A DNA stretch of 64,000 nucleotides from Cymbomonas tetramitiformis (lineage: Eukaryota; Chlorophyta; Pyramimonadophyceae; Pyramimonadales; Pyramimonadaceae), in assembly GCA_001247695.2 (NCBI GenBank), contig LGRX02033498.1, positions 1-64,000 of the forward strand, in the 5' to 3' direction. Under the pieces are notes generated by a model, which had not been told where the DNA came from, made no database searches, and saw only the letters and a program-made list of their open reading frames with translations. Positions 1 through 12,892 of the stretch are shown here, piece by piece; the stretch's first letter is position 1; the number at the start of each line of letters is the position of its first letter. Both the position numbers and the translations under genes were made by a program.

Positions 1-3000
1 ACGAACTAGTCGTTATTACAATATTGGTCGTTCAACCTACGTCTCGGGTTCACAACCCAATGGCGGTACCATCTAAGATGATGGGAGACGTATGGTACAA
101 AAGTGAGGAAGCGTTGTGCTTCAGCAGATCTTCTTACAGAGACTGCACTCACAACCCGCTATTACGTACACTCGCATTGCTGTCCAACTTTGCAGTGTTT
201 ATTTGTATATTGATAATATATTCACGGCGCCTGTTTATCCCGCCGTATCAAAAAATGAAAAATGTGAAAAATGTGTGCCCATTTTATTTTAAATTATGAT
301 TCTATACCTATTCAGGTATCAGAAAAACATAATGACCATGGTCATATCTCGTGTAACACCCTAGATATTAGGTGTGTAATATATAGGGGTATACATGTAG
401 GCTAACAAAATACGTAAAAATGCTCCACGCATGATTACAAAATGAAAAATGTGTGTGGATTTTTTTTGCTGATCTGATTATTCAGCTATATCTGAATATT
501 CCCTGATTTATACAGCACTTGTAACACCCTGTAACACCCCTAAAATTAAATGTGTGTCTCGGGGGTGTAACGTACCCTCTGAAAACCACCTTACATTCAT
601 TTAGGTATTAAATGCAGTTTTGCTTAAAAACCTTTGCAAAAAATTATACTGCTTATTTTTTACCTATTTTAGGGTTACAGATATCATGTAACAACCTAAT
701 CATATTATTGGGTGAAAGGGCCACTGTAACCAGATATGCCCTAAATGACACCTATTTATTAGATACACTTTGTGTTTGGCAGATATATGTCATGCTATTT
801 TCGACACAGACATGATTATGTATCGGGCAACAACCCAAGAACTGTTGCACAACAACCCTAACACTGTATGAGCTGCTTCCTATAAGGATTGCATGCTATA
901 AGCTATAAGCTATAAGCTATAAGCTATAAGGTATATAGGCAACTGACTGCCTATGTGTTCACACTTCCTCAAAGGGGGGAGAAGGTGGATAGGATTCACA
1001 CATATCCATTTCATATTCCGATCTGGTGATTTCTGATGGATTGCTTTTGATAAAATCACTGCATCCACAAATAACGTTGAAATCTGTACAACGTTAAATC
1101 CACCATCACTAATAAAGTGTAAACTCGGATGGGAAACTATATCCCAATTACTATAAGTTGACTCTTGCTCAGCATTTACATTCTCGAGTAAGTTTGGAAT
1201 GCTGAACTATATACATGACATATAACCTGATACCATGCTTAATTGCATTTCCTGGATCAGAAGATGATAGTTATATAATGTATATATATATATATATCCC
1301 ACCTGATACACTTTGGCACTATAGCCGTACATAAGAGTGGGAAGGACAAGTGCATCGCTGTAAGACTGGTTGATATAGTCCCAGTGCTGAAGGCAGAATT
1401 TGGCACCCGAATAACAGCTGATAACTGTTGGTGACCACCATGCAAGACCTTCCAAGCGTAACTCCTTTGTCCTGAGATGCAAGTGAATTGTTCATAATAT
1501 GTTGATATCACATAAAAGCATTCTGATAAAAACCCTATATATTCACATGAGTTGTCATCACTACAATGACATGGGTTTTTTGAATCGTCGAAATGAGTAT
1601 AACTCCGATGAATTCATTAGTACAGAATAAGCTGTTGGGATTATTCCTCCGGCTGGATTGCAATCATTCACAATCCCTGTACATCCCGGTGACAAAATAT
1701 TGCACTGGACTGATCACCACATTTGGTATAATCAGTGATATATAAGTCACCAGAGAAAGCATTGCAATCAGCACAATGCTGTCTAGACTCATAAAGATGA
1801 GTAACAGATATTCTCAGATGTAATAAATAGAGGCACAATGTGACCTACGCTAAAATCGCGTATGCTCGGGCACTGTATTGTGACTTGCGCTAAGATCGTG
1901 TATGCATGGACACAACATGACTCGTGCCAATGACGTGGACATATTTTATGCCACGACATCACATCTGAAATCAATAAATCACTCAGAGAAAAGGTGTTGA
2001 CATCAGTATAGCACCATTATACATATAGTCATGAGGATTTTAAAGAAGACACAGTCTCTCCGATATTGACAAACATGGTACATATCTTACCATGCTCTCT
2101 AATCGCATATCTGATATCCCACAGCATATAATGATGGTAATAATAAACCACTTCGCTGGAGGGTAGTGTTGTATATATATAGCACATGCTTGGGCACTAT
2201 ATGACCCACGCTGATGACGTGAATTCGGGCTGCATCCCAACGACTGCAATGCACCTTCGGTGCAAGGGGCTGCATCCCGAGAACTGCTATCCAGCTTCAT
2301 AGTAAGCTATCACGTCATCACATAGAGGTCGGACCTCTGTTGTATTTAAATGGCGCTTGACAACCGCCTAGCAATAAACTTCCTTGAGGGGGGAACGAAG
2401 ATGGTAAGCTAAAAATACAACTAAAACCCAAATAAATAATAAAGACAAATAATAAAATAAAACAATTAAGTTGCATCATCGTTTTTGCTTTGGTAAGCCT
2501 GACTATATACAGTCAAACCATGCAGAACTCCATGAAGTTGACACATATAAGTATCAAACATTTCTAAGGTCATCAGCCATGACATACATATGAGCTTGAT
2601 TTTGAAGATCTAGACATTGTATACCTTTGGTCTAGCGTGTATCCAGACTAGAATTGTATATTGACACGGTGCAAGCACTATAACCTTTGCCACCGATGAT
2701 CATTGAAAAAGGGCAACCATTCTTGATATTTCATACATATCATCTGATTGTATCATTAAAGGTGTCAAGAGTACTCAATGCAATATGCAGGCTACGGCCT
2801 TAGTACAACACCTAGAAAGGTCAAAGCCACTGAGCTAACCAATGCAGCATAAATGCTAGCTGCCTTGAAGGCTATACAATAAGCCTATTGCCCTTATGTC
2901 TTGATATGTATCCGTGTATTGGCATCTCTTTGAGGTAATTATGCCTACTGAATGAGCCATACCAACCATCTTGTCTTCATTGATCATTACATATCTGATC

Positions 3001-4380
3001 ATATTGCCATTGAGCAATTCATATTCTGTGAGATTATATATCACGAGGCATTTCATTAGTGCACATTAAACAATTATAGTGCAACAAAGATCATCAGCTC
3101 TTCATCCTACCAAAAGGTTGAGTTGTTGTCAATTGATTTTTCAGACACCATTTCTCAGAGGTATATTCATCATGAAAAACAGAGTCTGTGCAATCATGGC
3201 TATTCAGCCTCCGACATAGCTGACATAGCTATTTAACTTATGACCCAACCGTTGTTAAGCAGCCTCCACGCTATATAGATGAAAAATGGCAAGCAATCTC
3301 TTCGGTCATTCTTGGGCATAGAGCAATCAAGCACAGCCAATCCAGGATGTTTATCCCAAAATTCTCCAAGAGTTACTCATATTTTCCATGTGTCATTTGA
3401 AAACAGCTAATATACCGCCCTATGATGGGAGTCATCTCCTTCAGCGAGGGGAAGTGGTTATGCTGTAAAGTTAACCAATCTGATCATCATAAAAGTGACA
3501 GATTTGAAAAAATCGATTGAAACTTGTATTGAAAATGACTATTCCTTACAATAAGGTATTGCACCTAAGGGAATAAGGTTTCATCGTCTGAAATAGGAAA
3601 AGACTTTTACATTGACTCTAGTTCCTGAATCCATAGAAAAAATGTTCTTTCCTGTGCATATAGAAAGTACATTAGATTCAGATTCTGAGCATACAAATGG
3701 ACTTGAATGCACTCGGGTTTGTACTAAGTTGCAATTGTCCAAAGTTTTATTCTGACATCACTATTTATTTGTGGAATAGCATACAATGGTATAAACCATC
3801 CACATATAGATTGACACCATACTTGTGGTTTCATAACATTTGGCACATAAGACAAGCATGCTTCATTGAGAAATAAAGACTCTTTGAAAGCTCATTCTGG
3901 AATGTTTAGAAATTTGTTGCCTCGTCCATTAGGCCACGAAGTCTTGGGAAAAGCCATGGCGGAACTCGAACCCGCAATCTGCAGCTGGTTTCCAAGCGCA
4001 GTTCATCTTCATTCTGGAAAGTAACAGAAATTTTATAGTCATAAAACAAGTCACAATTCTATAGGATTGAAATGACACATTCATCATTCATACTTCTTTA
4101 TCATAACAAGTCTCTGAATAGTGTTTGCTCAAAAATAAAATGGGCACCATTGAGATAAGTGATCATCTACTGAAGGAGATACATATTTCACTAGGCAATG
4201 CCATGTTCTAATCATAATGAAATGACATGTCAGCCATCTATCAACTACGAAAATACAACTCGTAGTAAGTTGTTGTCATTACAGACACTTCTTAATTGAC
4301 TCTCCATTAGCTTCGATACCAAAGTTAACTTCGGTACCATCACTGATTCCGTTGTTCATTATGACAATCATTATCCAGAA
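1..4380. other. AT-rich gene-free region
   Basis: No open frame here looks like a protein. The stretch is AT-rich with scattered dispersed-repeat scraps. The phrase CTCGGGTTCACAACCC at the left edge recurs near 56,047. Phrases resembling 'ggctgcatcccaa' and 'gggcactatatgac' recur around 1,860, 2,190 and 4,490. Purine runs such as 'caaagggggga' (972), 'cttgaggggggaac' (2,384) and 'gcaagggggagga' (4,771) look like polypurine tracts of decayed LTR retrotransposons. That reading is inference; no LTR pair was found. Confidence 0.4.
894..930. repeat. 7-bp microsatellite (GCTATAA)n
   Basis: About five perfect head-to-tail copies of GCTATAA in AT-rich spacer. Confidence 0.9.
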
Positions 4381-4381
4381 A

Positions 4382-4486
4382 CATTGTCTAAGTTGGGCAC
4401 ACCATTGTCTAAGTTGGGCACACCATTGTCTAAGTTGGGCACACCATTGTCTAAGTTGGGCACACCATTGTCTCAGTTGGGCACAC
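4382..4486. repeat. 21-bp tandem repeat, five copies
   Basis: Five copies of a 21-bp unit (CATTGTCTAAGTTGGGCACAC, cited here only as its class: CATTGTCT then AAGTTGGGCACAC). The last copy has one substitution (CTC for CTA). The unit length is a multiple of three, so the frame stays open by construction; I do not take it as protein coding. Confidence 0.9.
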
Positions 4487-5353
4487 TATAGTGACCCTGA
4501 ACTGACAATGTATGTGGGCTGCAACCCAAAAACTGCATATTAATTCATAGTGAATTGACATTGGATATTTGACATCATCTGGCATTTGCCACATTCAAAA
4601 ACGTCAGGCATATTGCCGGTATGACGTAGAGACATCGGTGTTCATATTAACATTGTTACCTCGAAAGCATTCGATAAGTAATCTCAATCTGATTACTGAG
4701 ACCATTTTCACATGACATAATGATTGAATAACATCCTCCATCACCATCCGATTGGTTTGATGCATTTCTTTTTTGCAAGGGGGAGGAAGAGCATAGATTC
4801 ATTCATTTTCATACAGCTGCCACAAATTGATTTACATCATTGTGATTTTGCTTGGAAGATTAAAAATCTTATCAAAAGTTCCAGCATCTGTGTATAGCAG
4901 CCATAAAGTTAATAGCACGGTACATTATGCCGATTGAAACATCAAATGAAGTCTTATGTGACTTACTGACACATGAAGTTCATTATGAAGAAATCATAGA
5001 TGCATATTTCTCCGGCTCTATCATAGTATATGAAGGGCATTGACATAGGAGAACGATGGTTTTTCAAATGTGAATAAGCTATATTGTAAGCTTACGACCA
5101 TCACTTTGACATCAACAGCCTGAGATGCTGATTGTCGAAATTCAAGAGTTGAAGGATTCGTTGAATCAACCTTGATACATGTGTTTTGATTGATGAATTG
5201 TTGATCCATGTTTCTCCCCAAATCTAGAGAAGCTGGCACACAAGTTGTTGCCAATGTCTTAAGGAAAGCATCTGAGCAAAGGATTGCCAGTTGTGCCATC
5301 AGGCATCGAATTCCATGAACAGCAAAGCCGAGTGAGTAAATCCGCCACTCTAG

Positions 5354-5570
5354 CTATTTGCCCGTCATTCCTTCCAGGTTCATGACAAGAGATAATTCAT
5401 CAAAGTCATACACCAATGCATAAGTCACATGCATGGTTGCACAGTTTGTATCCGAATGCCATTCCATCAAGGTTAAGCATCTTGACAGTAACTCTGGCCA
5501 ACCAAAAGCCTTCCTGTCTTCGGATATCTTGAGCATTCTCATTTCCAGCTCCATTATGGACTAGGGAGCA
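5354..5570 (-). pseudogene. possible decayed retrotransposon integrase fragment
   Basis: A short minus-strand frame reads FGWPELLSRCLTLMEW, followed about 12 residues later by YALVYDFDELSLV. The spacing loosely resembles the C-terminal part of a gypsy-type integrase core (W-x-x-L-L ... N-x-x-x-H ... P-x-x-L-V-Y-G). No catalytic residues, LTRs or neighbouring RT are visible. It could be chance; a profile search would decide. Confidence 0.2.
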
Positions 5571-5712
5571 TCATAACTGTTCCTCGCCAGGACGCTAATC
5601 CTCAAAGCCGCACACTTGAGGCGAGCCTTATGAGACAGTGACCTTTGGCTTGTGGGGCGTCAACCCCTTATCATATCCTGAACACTTGCTTGTTAACACC
5701 TGGATAAATTTA

Positions 5713-6945
5713 TCATGCCCTACCAAATAAGGCCGGGTCCATGCGGTCACGGGACCAATAGGGACCCCTCATGGACCCCATATGGACCCGTATGGACCAC
5801 ATGGACCCCACATGGACCCGTGAAAAATGGATCACATGGACCCGTCGATGAAGCCTTCGGGCTTTTACCACTAGATTGGTCCAAAAGTTCCTATCGGTCC
5901 GGGGTGGGTCCCACACTTGGTACCACCGATTTCTCGGTCCATGCGACATTTCACCATGGGTCCATGCGGTGTTTCGTCGGTCCATGTGGGGTCCATGTGT
6001 CCATCGAAATCTCACCACGGATTCCTCGCCGCGGGCGTGGGGGACCTCGCATGGACCCGTATGGCCATGCTTTAAGGCAGCATGTGGTGCATGGACCGAC
6101 CCTGGACCGACCCCGGGCCGACCCTGGACCGACCCCGGACCGACCCTGGACCAAACATGATCGCTCGGACCCAGGTTGGACCAGCACGGACCAAACCTCC
6201 GATGGGCGCCCAACCGTACGGACCATATATGGACCTCGCGTGGACCCCGCGTGGACCCCGCATGGACCCATGGGTGGAGCACTCGAGATGGACTGCACGG
6301 GGGAGGCGATGCGTGGACCTCGCATGGACCTCGCATGGACCCGGGAGTGGCGCACCCAAGATGGGGTGCGTGGTGAAGGCGATGCGTGGACCTCGCATGG
6401 ACCCAGCATGGGCCCCGCATGGACCCGTAGGGTGGCACACCCGAGATAGACTGCGCGGAGAAGGCGATGCGTGGACCTCGCATGGACCCGTGGTGTGGCG
6501 CACCCGGCATGGGTTGCATGGTGAAGGCGATGCGTGGACCCCGCATGGACCCCGCATGGACCAGTGGGGGGCGCACCCAAGATGGACTGCACGGGGAAGG
6601 CGATGCGTGGACCTCGCATGGACCCGTAGGGTGGCGCACCCGAGATAGACTGCGCGAAGAAGGCGATGTGTGGACCTCGCATGGGCCCGTGGGGTGGCGC
6701 ACCCGGCATGGGTTGCGTGGTGAAGGCGATGCGTGGACCTCGCATGGACCCCGCATGGACCAGTGGGGGGAGCACCCGAGGTGGACTGCACGGGGAAGGC
6801 GATGCGTGGACCTCGCATGGACACGTGGGGTGGCGCACCCGAGATAGGGTGCACGGGGAAGGTGATGTGTGGACCTCGCATGGACCCGTGGGGTCGGTGG
6901 CGCACCCGAGATAGGGTGCACGGGGAAGGTGATGTGTCACTAGTG
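5713..6945. repeat. GC-rich CATGGACC minisatellite array
   Basis: About 1.2 kb of degenerate tandem units of roughly 60-75 bp. Each carries one or more CATGGACC words plus a block like 'ggtggcgcacccgagata' and 'ggcgatgcgtggacctcgc'. The left part (5,713-6,280) is less regular and also holds a run of 'ccgaccctgga' units (6,098-6,150). Long open frames exist on both strands only because stop codons are absent from the unit. A sharp composition change at 6,945 returns to AT-rich DNA. Confidence 0.9.
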
Positions 6946-7199
6946 AAAATGGGAATTTATGAATAATAAGTCAACCGGATAAAAACATTTCAGCATACAT
7001 AAAAAAATATCAACAACAACTCAAAGTATATCAGTATTTTGACATATTATTAAGCCGTTATAATTTCAAATGGATTTGAATGAAGTACGAGAAGCATATT
7101 TTTCTCATATGTCAATAATATATCAAATCCTTGATAGATACATACATACCAAGGCTACTAATCGGTTATGAATTGTGTAAAGCAATTATCCAGATTTTC

Positions 7200-7987
7200 T
7201 ACATCGGGCAATTTGGTCTACGTTAGATTTCCATATTTCAGTTTTTGGCTATTTTTGCTCTACGGTAGATTTCCAGATTTCAGTTTTTAGAATGCTTGGT
7301 TTCAGATTTTCTACCTCGGTCAATTTGCTCTACGTTAGATTTCCATATTTCAGTTTCGGGCTATTTTTGCTCTACGTTAGAGCATTTAGATTTCGGTTTT
7401 GAAATGCTTGGTTTCAGATTTTCTACATCGGTCAATTTGCTCTACGTTAGATTTCCATATTTCAGTTTTGGGCTATTTTTGCTCTACGTTAGAGCATTTA
7501 GATTTCAGTTTTTGGAATGCTTGGTTTCAGATTTTCTACATCGGGCAATTTGGTCTACGTTAGATTTCCATATTTCAGTTTTTGGCTATTTTTGCTCTAC
7601 GGTAGATTTCCAGATTTCAGTTTTTAGAATGCTTGGTTTCAGATTTTCTACCTCGGTCAATTTGCTCTACGTTAGATTTCCATATTTCAGTTTCGGGCTA
7701 TTTTAGCTCTACGTTAGAGCATTTAGATTTCGGTTTTGAAATGCTTGGTTTCAGATTTTCTACATCGGTCAATTTGCTCTACGTTAGATTTCCATATTTC
7801 AGTTTTGGGCTATTTTTGCTCTACGTTAGAGCATTTAGATTTCAGTTTTTGGAATGCTTGGTTTCAGATTTTCTACCTCGGTCAATTTGGTCTACGTTAG
7901 ATTTCCATATTTCAGTTTTAGGCTATTTTTGCTCTACGTTAGAGCATTTAGATTTCAGTTTTTGGAATGCTTGGTTTCAGATTTTAC
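7200..7987. repeat. AT-rich satellite with 337-bp higher-order period
   Basis: The monomer is about 112 bp and carries TTTGCTCTACGTTAGATTTC, 'catatttcagtttt' and 'gcttggtttcagatttt'. Three monomers form a block that repeats almost exactly 337 bp later (start of block at 7,296, again at 7,633). A diverged array of the same family lies at 63,480-64,000, at the other edge of the window. Confidence 0.9.
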
Positions 7988-8229
7988 TAGAAGGATGCAT
8001 GTGTAAAGTCATGGGGCAATATGGGTCCCCATCCGGTACCATACATGTGACCGGGCCGTTCACACAGGTCCCATATCGGTCCCATGTGGGTACCTTAACT
8101 TGCAAGCAGCACTCACTACTGTAACCGTACGAGGCGGTATGTACTGGTCCTAGACCGGTACCACGTCCCGTACCGATAGGCCCCCCCACATGTTCCCAAT
8201 GGGTACCACATCCTGAACACCGCACTCAC

Positions 8230-8760
8230 CACATCGCCTTCGCCATCGGAATCATCCGCAGAGTCGTCGGTAAGCTCTTCGGCATCTTCATCCTCCTCGC
8301 CACCGCCTTCCCGCTGTCGTCTCCGGATGACGATTCGCCATCATCATCACGTAGTTGTTTCCCAAACCCCAAGTCCTCGATGTGTTTCGCCAACGCTTCA
8401 AAGTTGGATATCACCTCGGCTTCCCGAGGGGTATGGTCACGATCCGCACCGCCCATCTCATCATCTCGGGAAGATGATCGCTCATTCTCTTCTTCGAACT
8501 CCTGTTGCGGAATGTATACACCATATATATTGTTTGACATGTCGGAGAATTTGACGGCGGCCAAGTTCACGTGTCGTAAGCCCTCGGTGGTGGCATTGAT
8601 TACACGGACAAATGCCATACTCTGAAACGTAGCGTCCAGGGCGGCTTCCTTGTATGTCCTGTGGAGTCGCCATCTATCGTCACATAGACAAGTGCCAAAC
8701 CATTTTATCCAGCATGTTGCAGGTAGAACGCCTGCAAAAGGTCGTACACGCTGGGGTGAG
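8230..8760 (-). pseudogene. broken acidic ORF, unknown protein
   Basis: A minus-strand frame runs from a possible splice acceptor (TTTTGCAG, about 8,735) through residues such as RTYKEAALDATFQSMAFVRV and HVNLAAVKFSDMSNNIYGVY to a charged tail. At about 8,300 the frame must shift to keep going: the new frame continues EEDEDAEELTDD then SADDSDGEGDV up to a good donor (GATGTG|GTGAGT, exon end 8,230). Acidic character on both sides of the shift argues that this was one coding segment, now frameshifted or joined by an unseen short intron. The family is not recognised. It sits between minisatellite arrays, so a transposon origin is possible. Confidence 0.35.
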
Positions 8761-8849
8761 TAAGTGTTTAAAGCGAGCAGTACTATACGGGGGCGGGGGC
8801 TCGGACCGATAGGAATCACTCAGTCCATAACCGGTCCCGAACCCCGGAC

Positions 8850-9560
8850 CCGTAGGAACCATGCCTTGGACCCCACACGGACCCGTCGGTACCATGCCTT
8901 GGACTCCATACGGACCCGTCGGTACCATGCCTGGGACCCCACATGGACCCGTCGGTACCATGCCTTGGACTCCTACCGGACCCGTTCGGAATCCACCGCA
9001 GCAAGACGCCGCAACCCTAATAAACCCTATGGTCCCATAGGTGGAACACAACCCGCCCCTATGGGGTTACGTAAAAAAACGCCGGGTCTAGGCGTGGGTC
9101 CGGGTCCATGTGGTCCAAAAATGTCTGACCATGCATGGACCTCGCATGGACTTGCCAAATAACCCGTTGAACCACTGTGGGACCGACGGCATGGACCCGT
9201 AATGAAGCCTATGGGACTGACGCACAGGTGTTTTTGCCCTTTTTTGCTTAAAAAAGTGCATTTTGGGGTTACGCGTTACACATGGACCTCACTTGGACCG
9301 ACCAGTGTTAAAGGCTCGCTCTCACGCTGCCCCCATGAGGAATAGCGGGTCCCCGAGATTTTACAAAAAAAACAACTGGGTCTAGGCGTGGGTCCGGGTC
9401 CATGTGGTGCAAAAATGTCTGACCATGCATGGACCTCGCATGGACTTGCGTCGGACCACTGTGGGACCGACGGCATGGACCCGTAATGAAGCCTATGGGA
9501 CCGACGCACAGTTTCACATTTTTGGGGATTCGAGTCACATGGACCTCACGTGGACCTATC
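8850..9560. repeat. CATGGACC-type repeats with a ~290-bp duplicated block
   Basis: From 8,850 to 8,990 there are four units of about 33-36 bp with 'ggacccgtcggtaccatgcc'. Then a segment starting 'ggtctaggcgtgggtccggg' (about 9,086) is repeated about 290 bp later (about 9,377), including 'aatgtctgaccatgcatgg' and 'gggaccgacggcatggaccc'. No protein is supported. Confidence 0.8.
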
Positions 9561-9849
9561 TAAAGAACGTCGGCGAGGCAAGCAGCGGTGTAAAGAATTC
9601 CTCGTTGAGAGATAGCGAAAATCGACCCAAAAATCGAAAAAAACAAAATTTGGGCACTAAAAGGGGCAGGTTGATTGCAATATATCCTGCCAAACAAAAA
9701 AGCAAAAATGTTTTTTTCCCGTGAGATATCGGCATTTTTGTGCGTGCGATTTTTTCAAATCGAACTAAAGGGAAAAAATCGAAGAACGGAAATCAGTTGG
9801 CGAAAGAGGGGCGGGGGTCGGGGGGGGTAAACGTGACACAGTAGCCTTT

Positions 9850-9912
9850 CATCGTCATCGTCATCGTCATCGTCATCACACGACATCGACATCGACATCG
9901 ACATCGACAGCG
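9850..9912. repeat. paired hexamer microsatellites
   Basis: A run of CATCGT units is followed at once by a run of GACATC units. They are simple repeats with related sequence. Confidence 0.85.
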
Positions 9913-10929
9913 CAGGGACACGGTGAAGGCGATAGGCGTGTGTCAAGCTCAACGTCAACCTCGGTACTGTATTGACTTTTCAGCATTTGGAGGATGGAGC
10001 TCAAAAGTCCTCCACTCAGTTTTGTCGGCGGTCTCAGAGAGCCCTCGTGCAGTCTTGCTCTGTGTGCTTTCTGTATACTGTGATATTCATGCATACGTAG
10101 ACCTTCTTGTTGAATTTTTATTATGGTTTGCTGACGCGTATTTTTTGCGCAATCTTTCTCTACTTGTTTGTGCCATTGGGGGTGGAAGAGACATGCGTCT
10201 CCCCAGTTCTTCGGACTGGAGCAAGTTCGTTGGTTTGATTCCAACCCACCCCACCGGACGATACGTATTTTGTTTTATTGGAAATATTCTGACCGGATTG
10301 TCCTTGTGCCCGCAGAAATCTGTTGAACGATGTATCCAGTTGAGCTCCCTCACGAACATCAGCACAGTCGGATGTTTGGTGCGCGACACTCAAATCGTCG
10401 GTTGTCTTGTTCGCTGTTTGGTTTCCATTTCTTTATTATTCGCGGTTGTGTTGCATTCGGTCTCTTTCTTATTATGCGTTTACTAATTTCCGTGTCTCGT
10501 TGTCCGACTGCAGGTCTGCTTACCGGCCGGTTGCATCTCCGCGTTCACGGTATAGGAAAATAGTTTGTAGGATGTTAGGAGTTTTGTGCGAGTAACTAGT
10601 TATATTTAACCTTTAAGTATTATGTGTTCATCAAGTATTTTATGTATGCTTTCGTCGATGTTAAGGTTTCGTGCCAACCTGGTTTGTGGTGAATTTTATA
10701 ACGATAGGGTGGATAGGCTGAAAATAATACGTGAATGTAATACGTTCATGTATGTTTAACAGTTCTGTCGTTGAAAGATGATCTGCCCTTGCTTGCTTTG
10801 TTAGCATGCACAATCTTTGTAACAATGCTTTGCCTTCCTCCGCCATGCGAGAATCTCATGCCCAGCGATAGCACGAACGGCAGCATTTTCGGACTCACAA
10901 GAGAGTACATAGACCTGCTAAATAATCAC

Positions 10930-11330
10930 GTGCGTGGACCTGCTTGATTATCTAATGGACCCGTGGAATAGTCACATGGACCCATCGAATAATAATGTGG
11001 ACCCGCTAAAGAATCACGCGGACCCGCTTAATACCCACATGGACCCGCTAAATAATCAAATGGACCCACAAGACAATCATATGGACCCGCTTGATAATCA
11101 CATGGACCAACGGAGTACTCACTTGGACCCGCTTAATAATCACACGCACCCGCTAAATAATCACACGGACCTGCTTAATGCCCACATGGACCCGCTGAAG
11201 AATCACGCGGACCCGCTTAATGCCCACATGGACCCGCTAAATAATCACATGGACCCGCAAGACAATCATATGGACCCGCTTAATAATCACATGGACCTGC
11301 TGAGTAATCATATGGACCCATCGAGCGAGC
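10930..11330. repeat. 21-bp CATGGACC array
   Basis: About 18 units of roughly 21 bp of the form AATAATCACATGGACCCGCT. The plus-strand frame reads a heptapeptide HMDPLNN repeatedly. The repeat core is the same CATGGACC as in the arrays to the left, which argues that the DNA word, not the peptide, is what is shared. Confidence 0.85.
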
Positions 11331-11860
11331 GCCCAAACGGGCGGGGTCCATGCTGGGTCCATGTGATGCATTCCCTACGGGTCCATGCGAGGTCCATGCG
11401 TCGCATGGACCCGTAGGAATGTCTGACCATCGGACCCATGTGGCCCTCACCGGTCCATGTGGGGTCCATGTGATGATAACTGCGTGGTCCCCGTGAAGTC
11501 CATGTGATTGTACCTACTGGTCCATGCGGGGTCCATGTTGGGTCCATGCGTCGCATGGACCCGTAGGAATGTCTGACCATCGGACCCATGTGGCCCTCAC
11601 CGGTCCATGTGGGGTCCACATGCTACGTACACACTAAGAGGTATCACATGGACCCCACATGGACCCGTAGGGAGGGTCCATGTGAGGTCCATGTGACTGA
11701 AAACCGTATGGACCCCACATGGACCTTCAGTGGACCCCATATGGACCCCTAGGGAGAAATGTCTGACCATTTGGGGCATGCGAGGTCCATTCCAAGTCCA
11801 CGGGGGTCCACGTGAGGTCCATGCGGGGTCCATGTGATTTGTGAATCACATGGACCCGTC
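11330..11860. repeat. CATGGACC / GGTCCATG mixed-orientation array
   Basis: The 8-mer occurs here in both orientations. A block of about 100 bp (starting 'ggtccatgcgtcgcatgg', about 11,391) recurs about 145 bp downstream (about 11,536), including 'ggaatgtctgaccatcgg', a phrase also found in the 9.1 and 9.4 kb copies. Confidence 0.85.
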
Positions 11861-11872
11861 CCTATTTGGTAG

Positions 11873-12190
11873 GGTTGCATGCTGAGGCCCACTGGTTGCA
11901 TGCGTAGGCCGGCTGGTTGCATGCGCAGGCCGGCTGGTTGCATGCTCAGCAAGGCATGCTGCATGCTCAGACGAGCTGGTTGCATGCGAAGCTGAGCTGG
12001 TTGCATGCGAAGCTGAGCTGGTTGCATGCGAAGCTGAACTGGTTGCATGCTCAGCAAGGCGGGTTGCATGCTCAGCTGGGCGTGTTGCATGCTCAGCTGG
12101 GCAGGTTGCATGCTGAGACCCACTGGCTGCATGCGCAGGCCGGCTGGTTGCATGCTCAGCAAGGCATGCTGCATAGCCGTGTCGCATGCC
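11873..12190. repeat. GCATGC-based 24-27-bp tandem array
   Basis: About 13 units of 24-27 bp such as GCTGGTTGCATGCGAAGCTG, each containing the palindrome GCATGC. Frames are open on both strands because the unit lacks stops; no protein is called. Confidence 0.9.
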
Positions 12191-12890
12191 ACCAGTCCGC
12201 TGCCCCCGGAGGGGGCAGGAAGTCCCCCTCCGGAATGGGTTGGCCTCGGTGTCCCGCCACCTCAGGGGCTGCTACCGGAGAGGGAACCTGCGCGGACCCC
12301 GCGGACCCCGCCGGACTGGGTCTGAAGCTAACTAACCCGCTTGGGTGGAGCTCGGACTGGGCCACCCTGTCCTGCGTCCGCCTTCTGCGTCATGCCTATA
12401 TGATGGCCCATGCGGTGACATAGATCATTTCGTCCCAGGGAAGCAACGCAGATTGCGAGAGTAGCCACCGTGACTCGGTGTAGGCCGTACAGTAGTCAGG
12501 TAACACACTATTCGATGAAAATGACATTATCATATATCATTTTAGGATTTAATTATATTTCAAAAAAATCAGGGTTTAGTGATATTTTTAACGCGAAATA
12601 AGGATGAATATAGGCAATGAGCTACAAAAGTGCAATATGCGTACAAGAAAACACCGAAATATGCATACAAGTATTATTCATCATTCAAATGTTTACCACC
12701 AAAGTATTGTTCACGCTATACCGTCGAGGCATGACTGATACTATCAGTCAGAGCGGTCGACATCTACCCATCATTCCTCTACTTGCTATTATATCATACC
12801 TCTACCGCCACTCATGATCATTCCTGGACCGAAACAATATTATCGCCACACAGCGCCGCTTGACGGACGGTGGAGAATGCCAAGCGCCTG
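12190..12890. other. spacer without recognised features
   Basis: A GC-rich stretch (12,190-12,340) is followed by AT-rich DNA. I see no gene, repeat array or RNA gene. Confidence 0.4.
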
Positions 12891-12892
12891 CG

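Noticed and set aside
5713..6940. Open frames of about 240-400 codons on both strands
   Set aside because: They are translations of a stop-free GC-rich minisatellite, equally long on both strands and in several frames; the peptide repeats simply mirror the DNA unit.
7296..8124. Phe/Ser-rich repeated ORFs (LPRSICSTLDFHISV...)
   Set aside because: Tandem satellite translation; the same DNA is an obvious 112/337-bp repeat.
9923..10486. 187-codon plus-strand frame
   Set aside because: Cys/Leu/Val-rich without domain signature; a minus-strand frame of similar length overlaps. Could be part of an old LTR, but nothing supports a protein.
10934..11416. 160-codon frame with heptapeptide HMDPLNN repeats
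   Set aside because: 21-bp repeat keeps the frame open automatically, and the shared unit with neighbouring arrays is the DNA word CATGGACC.
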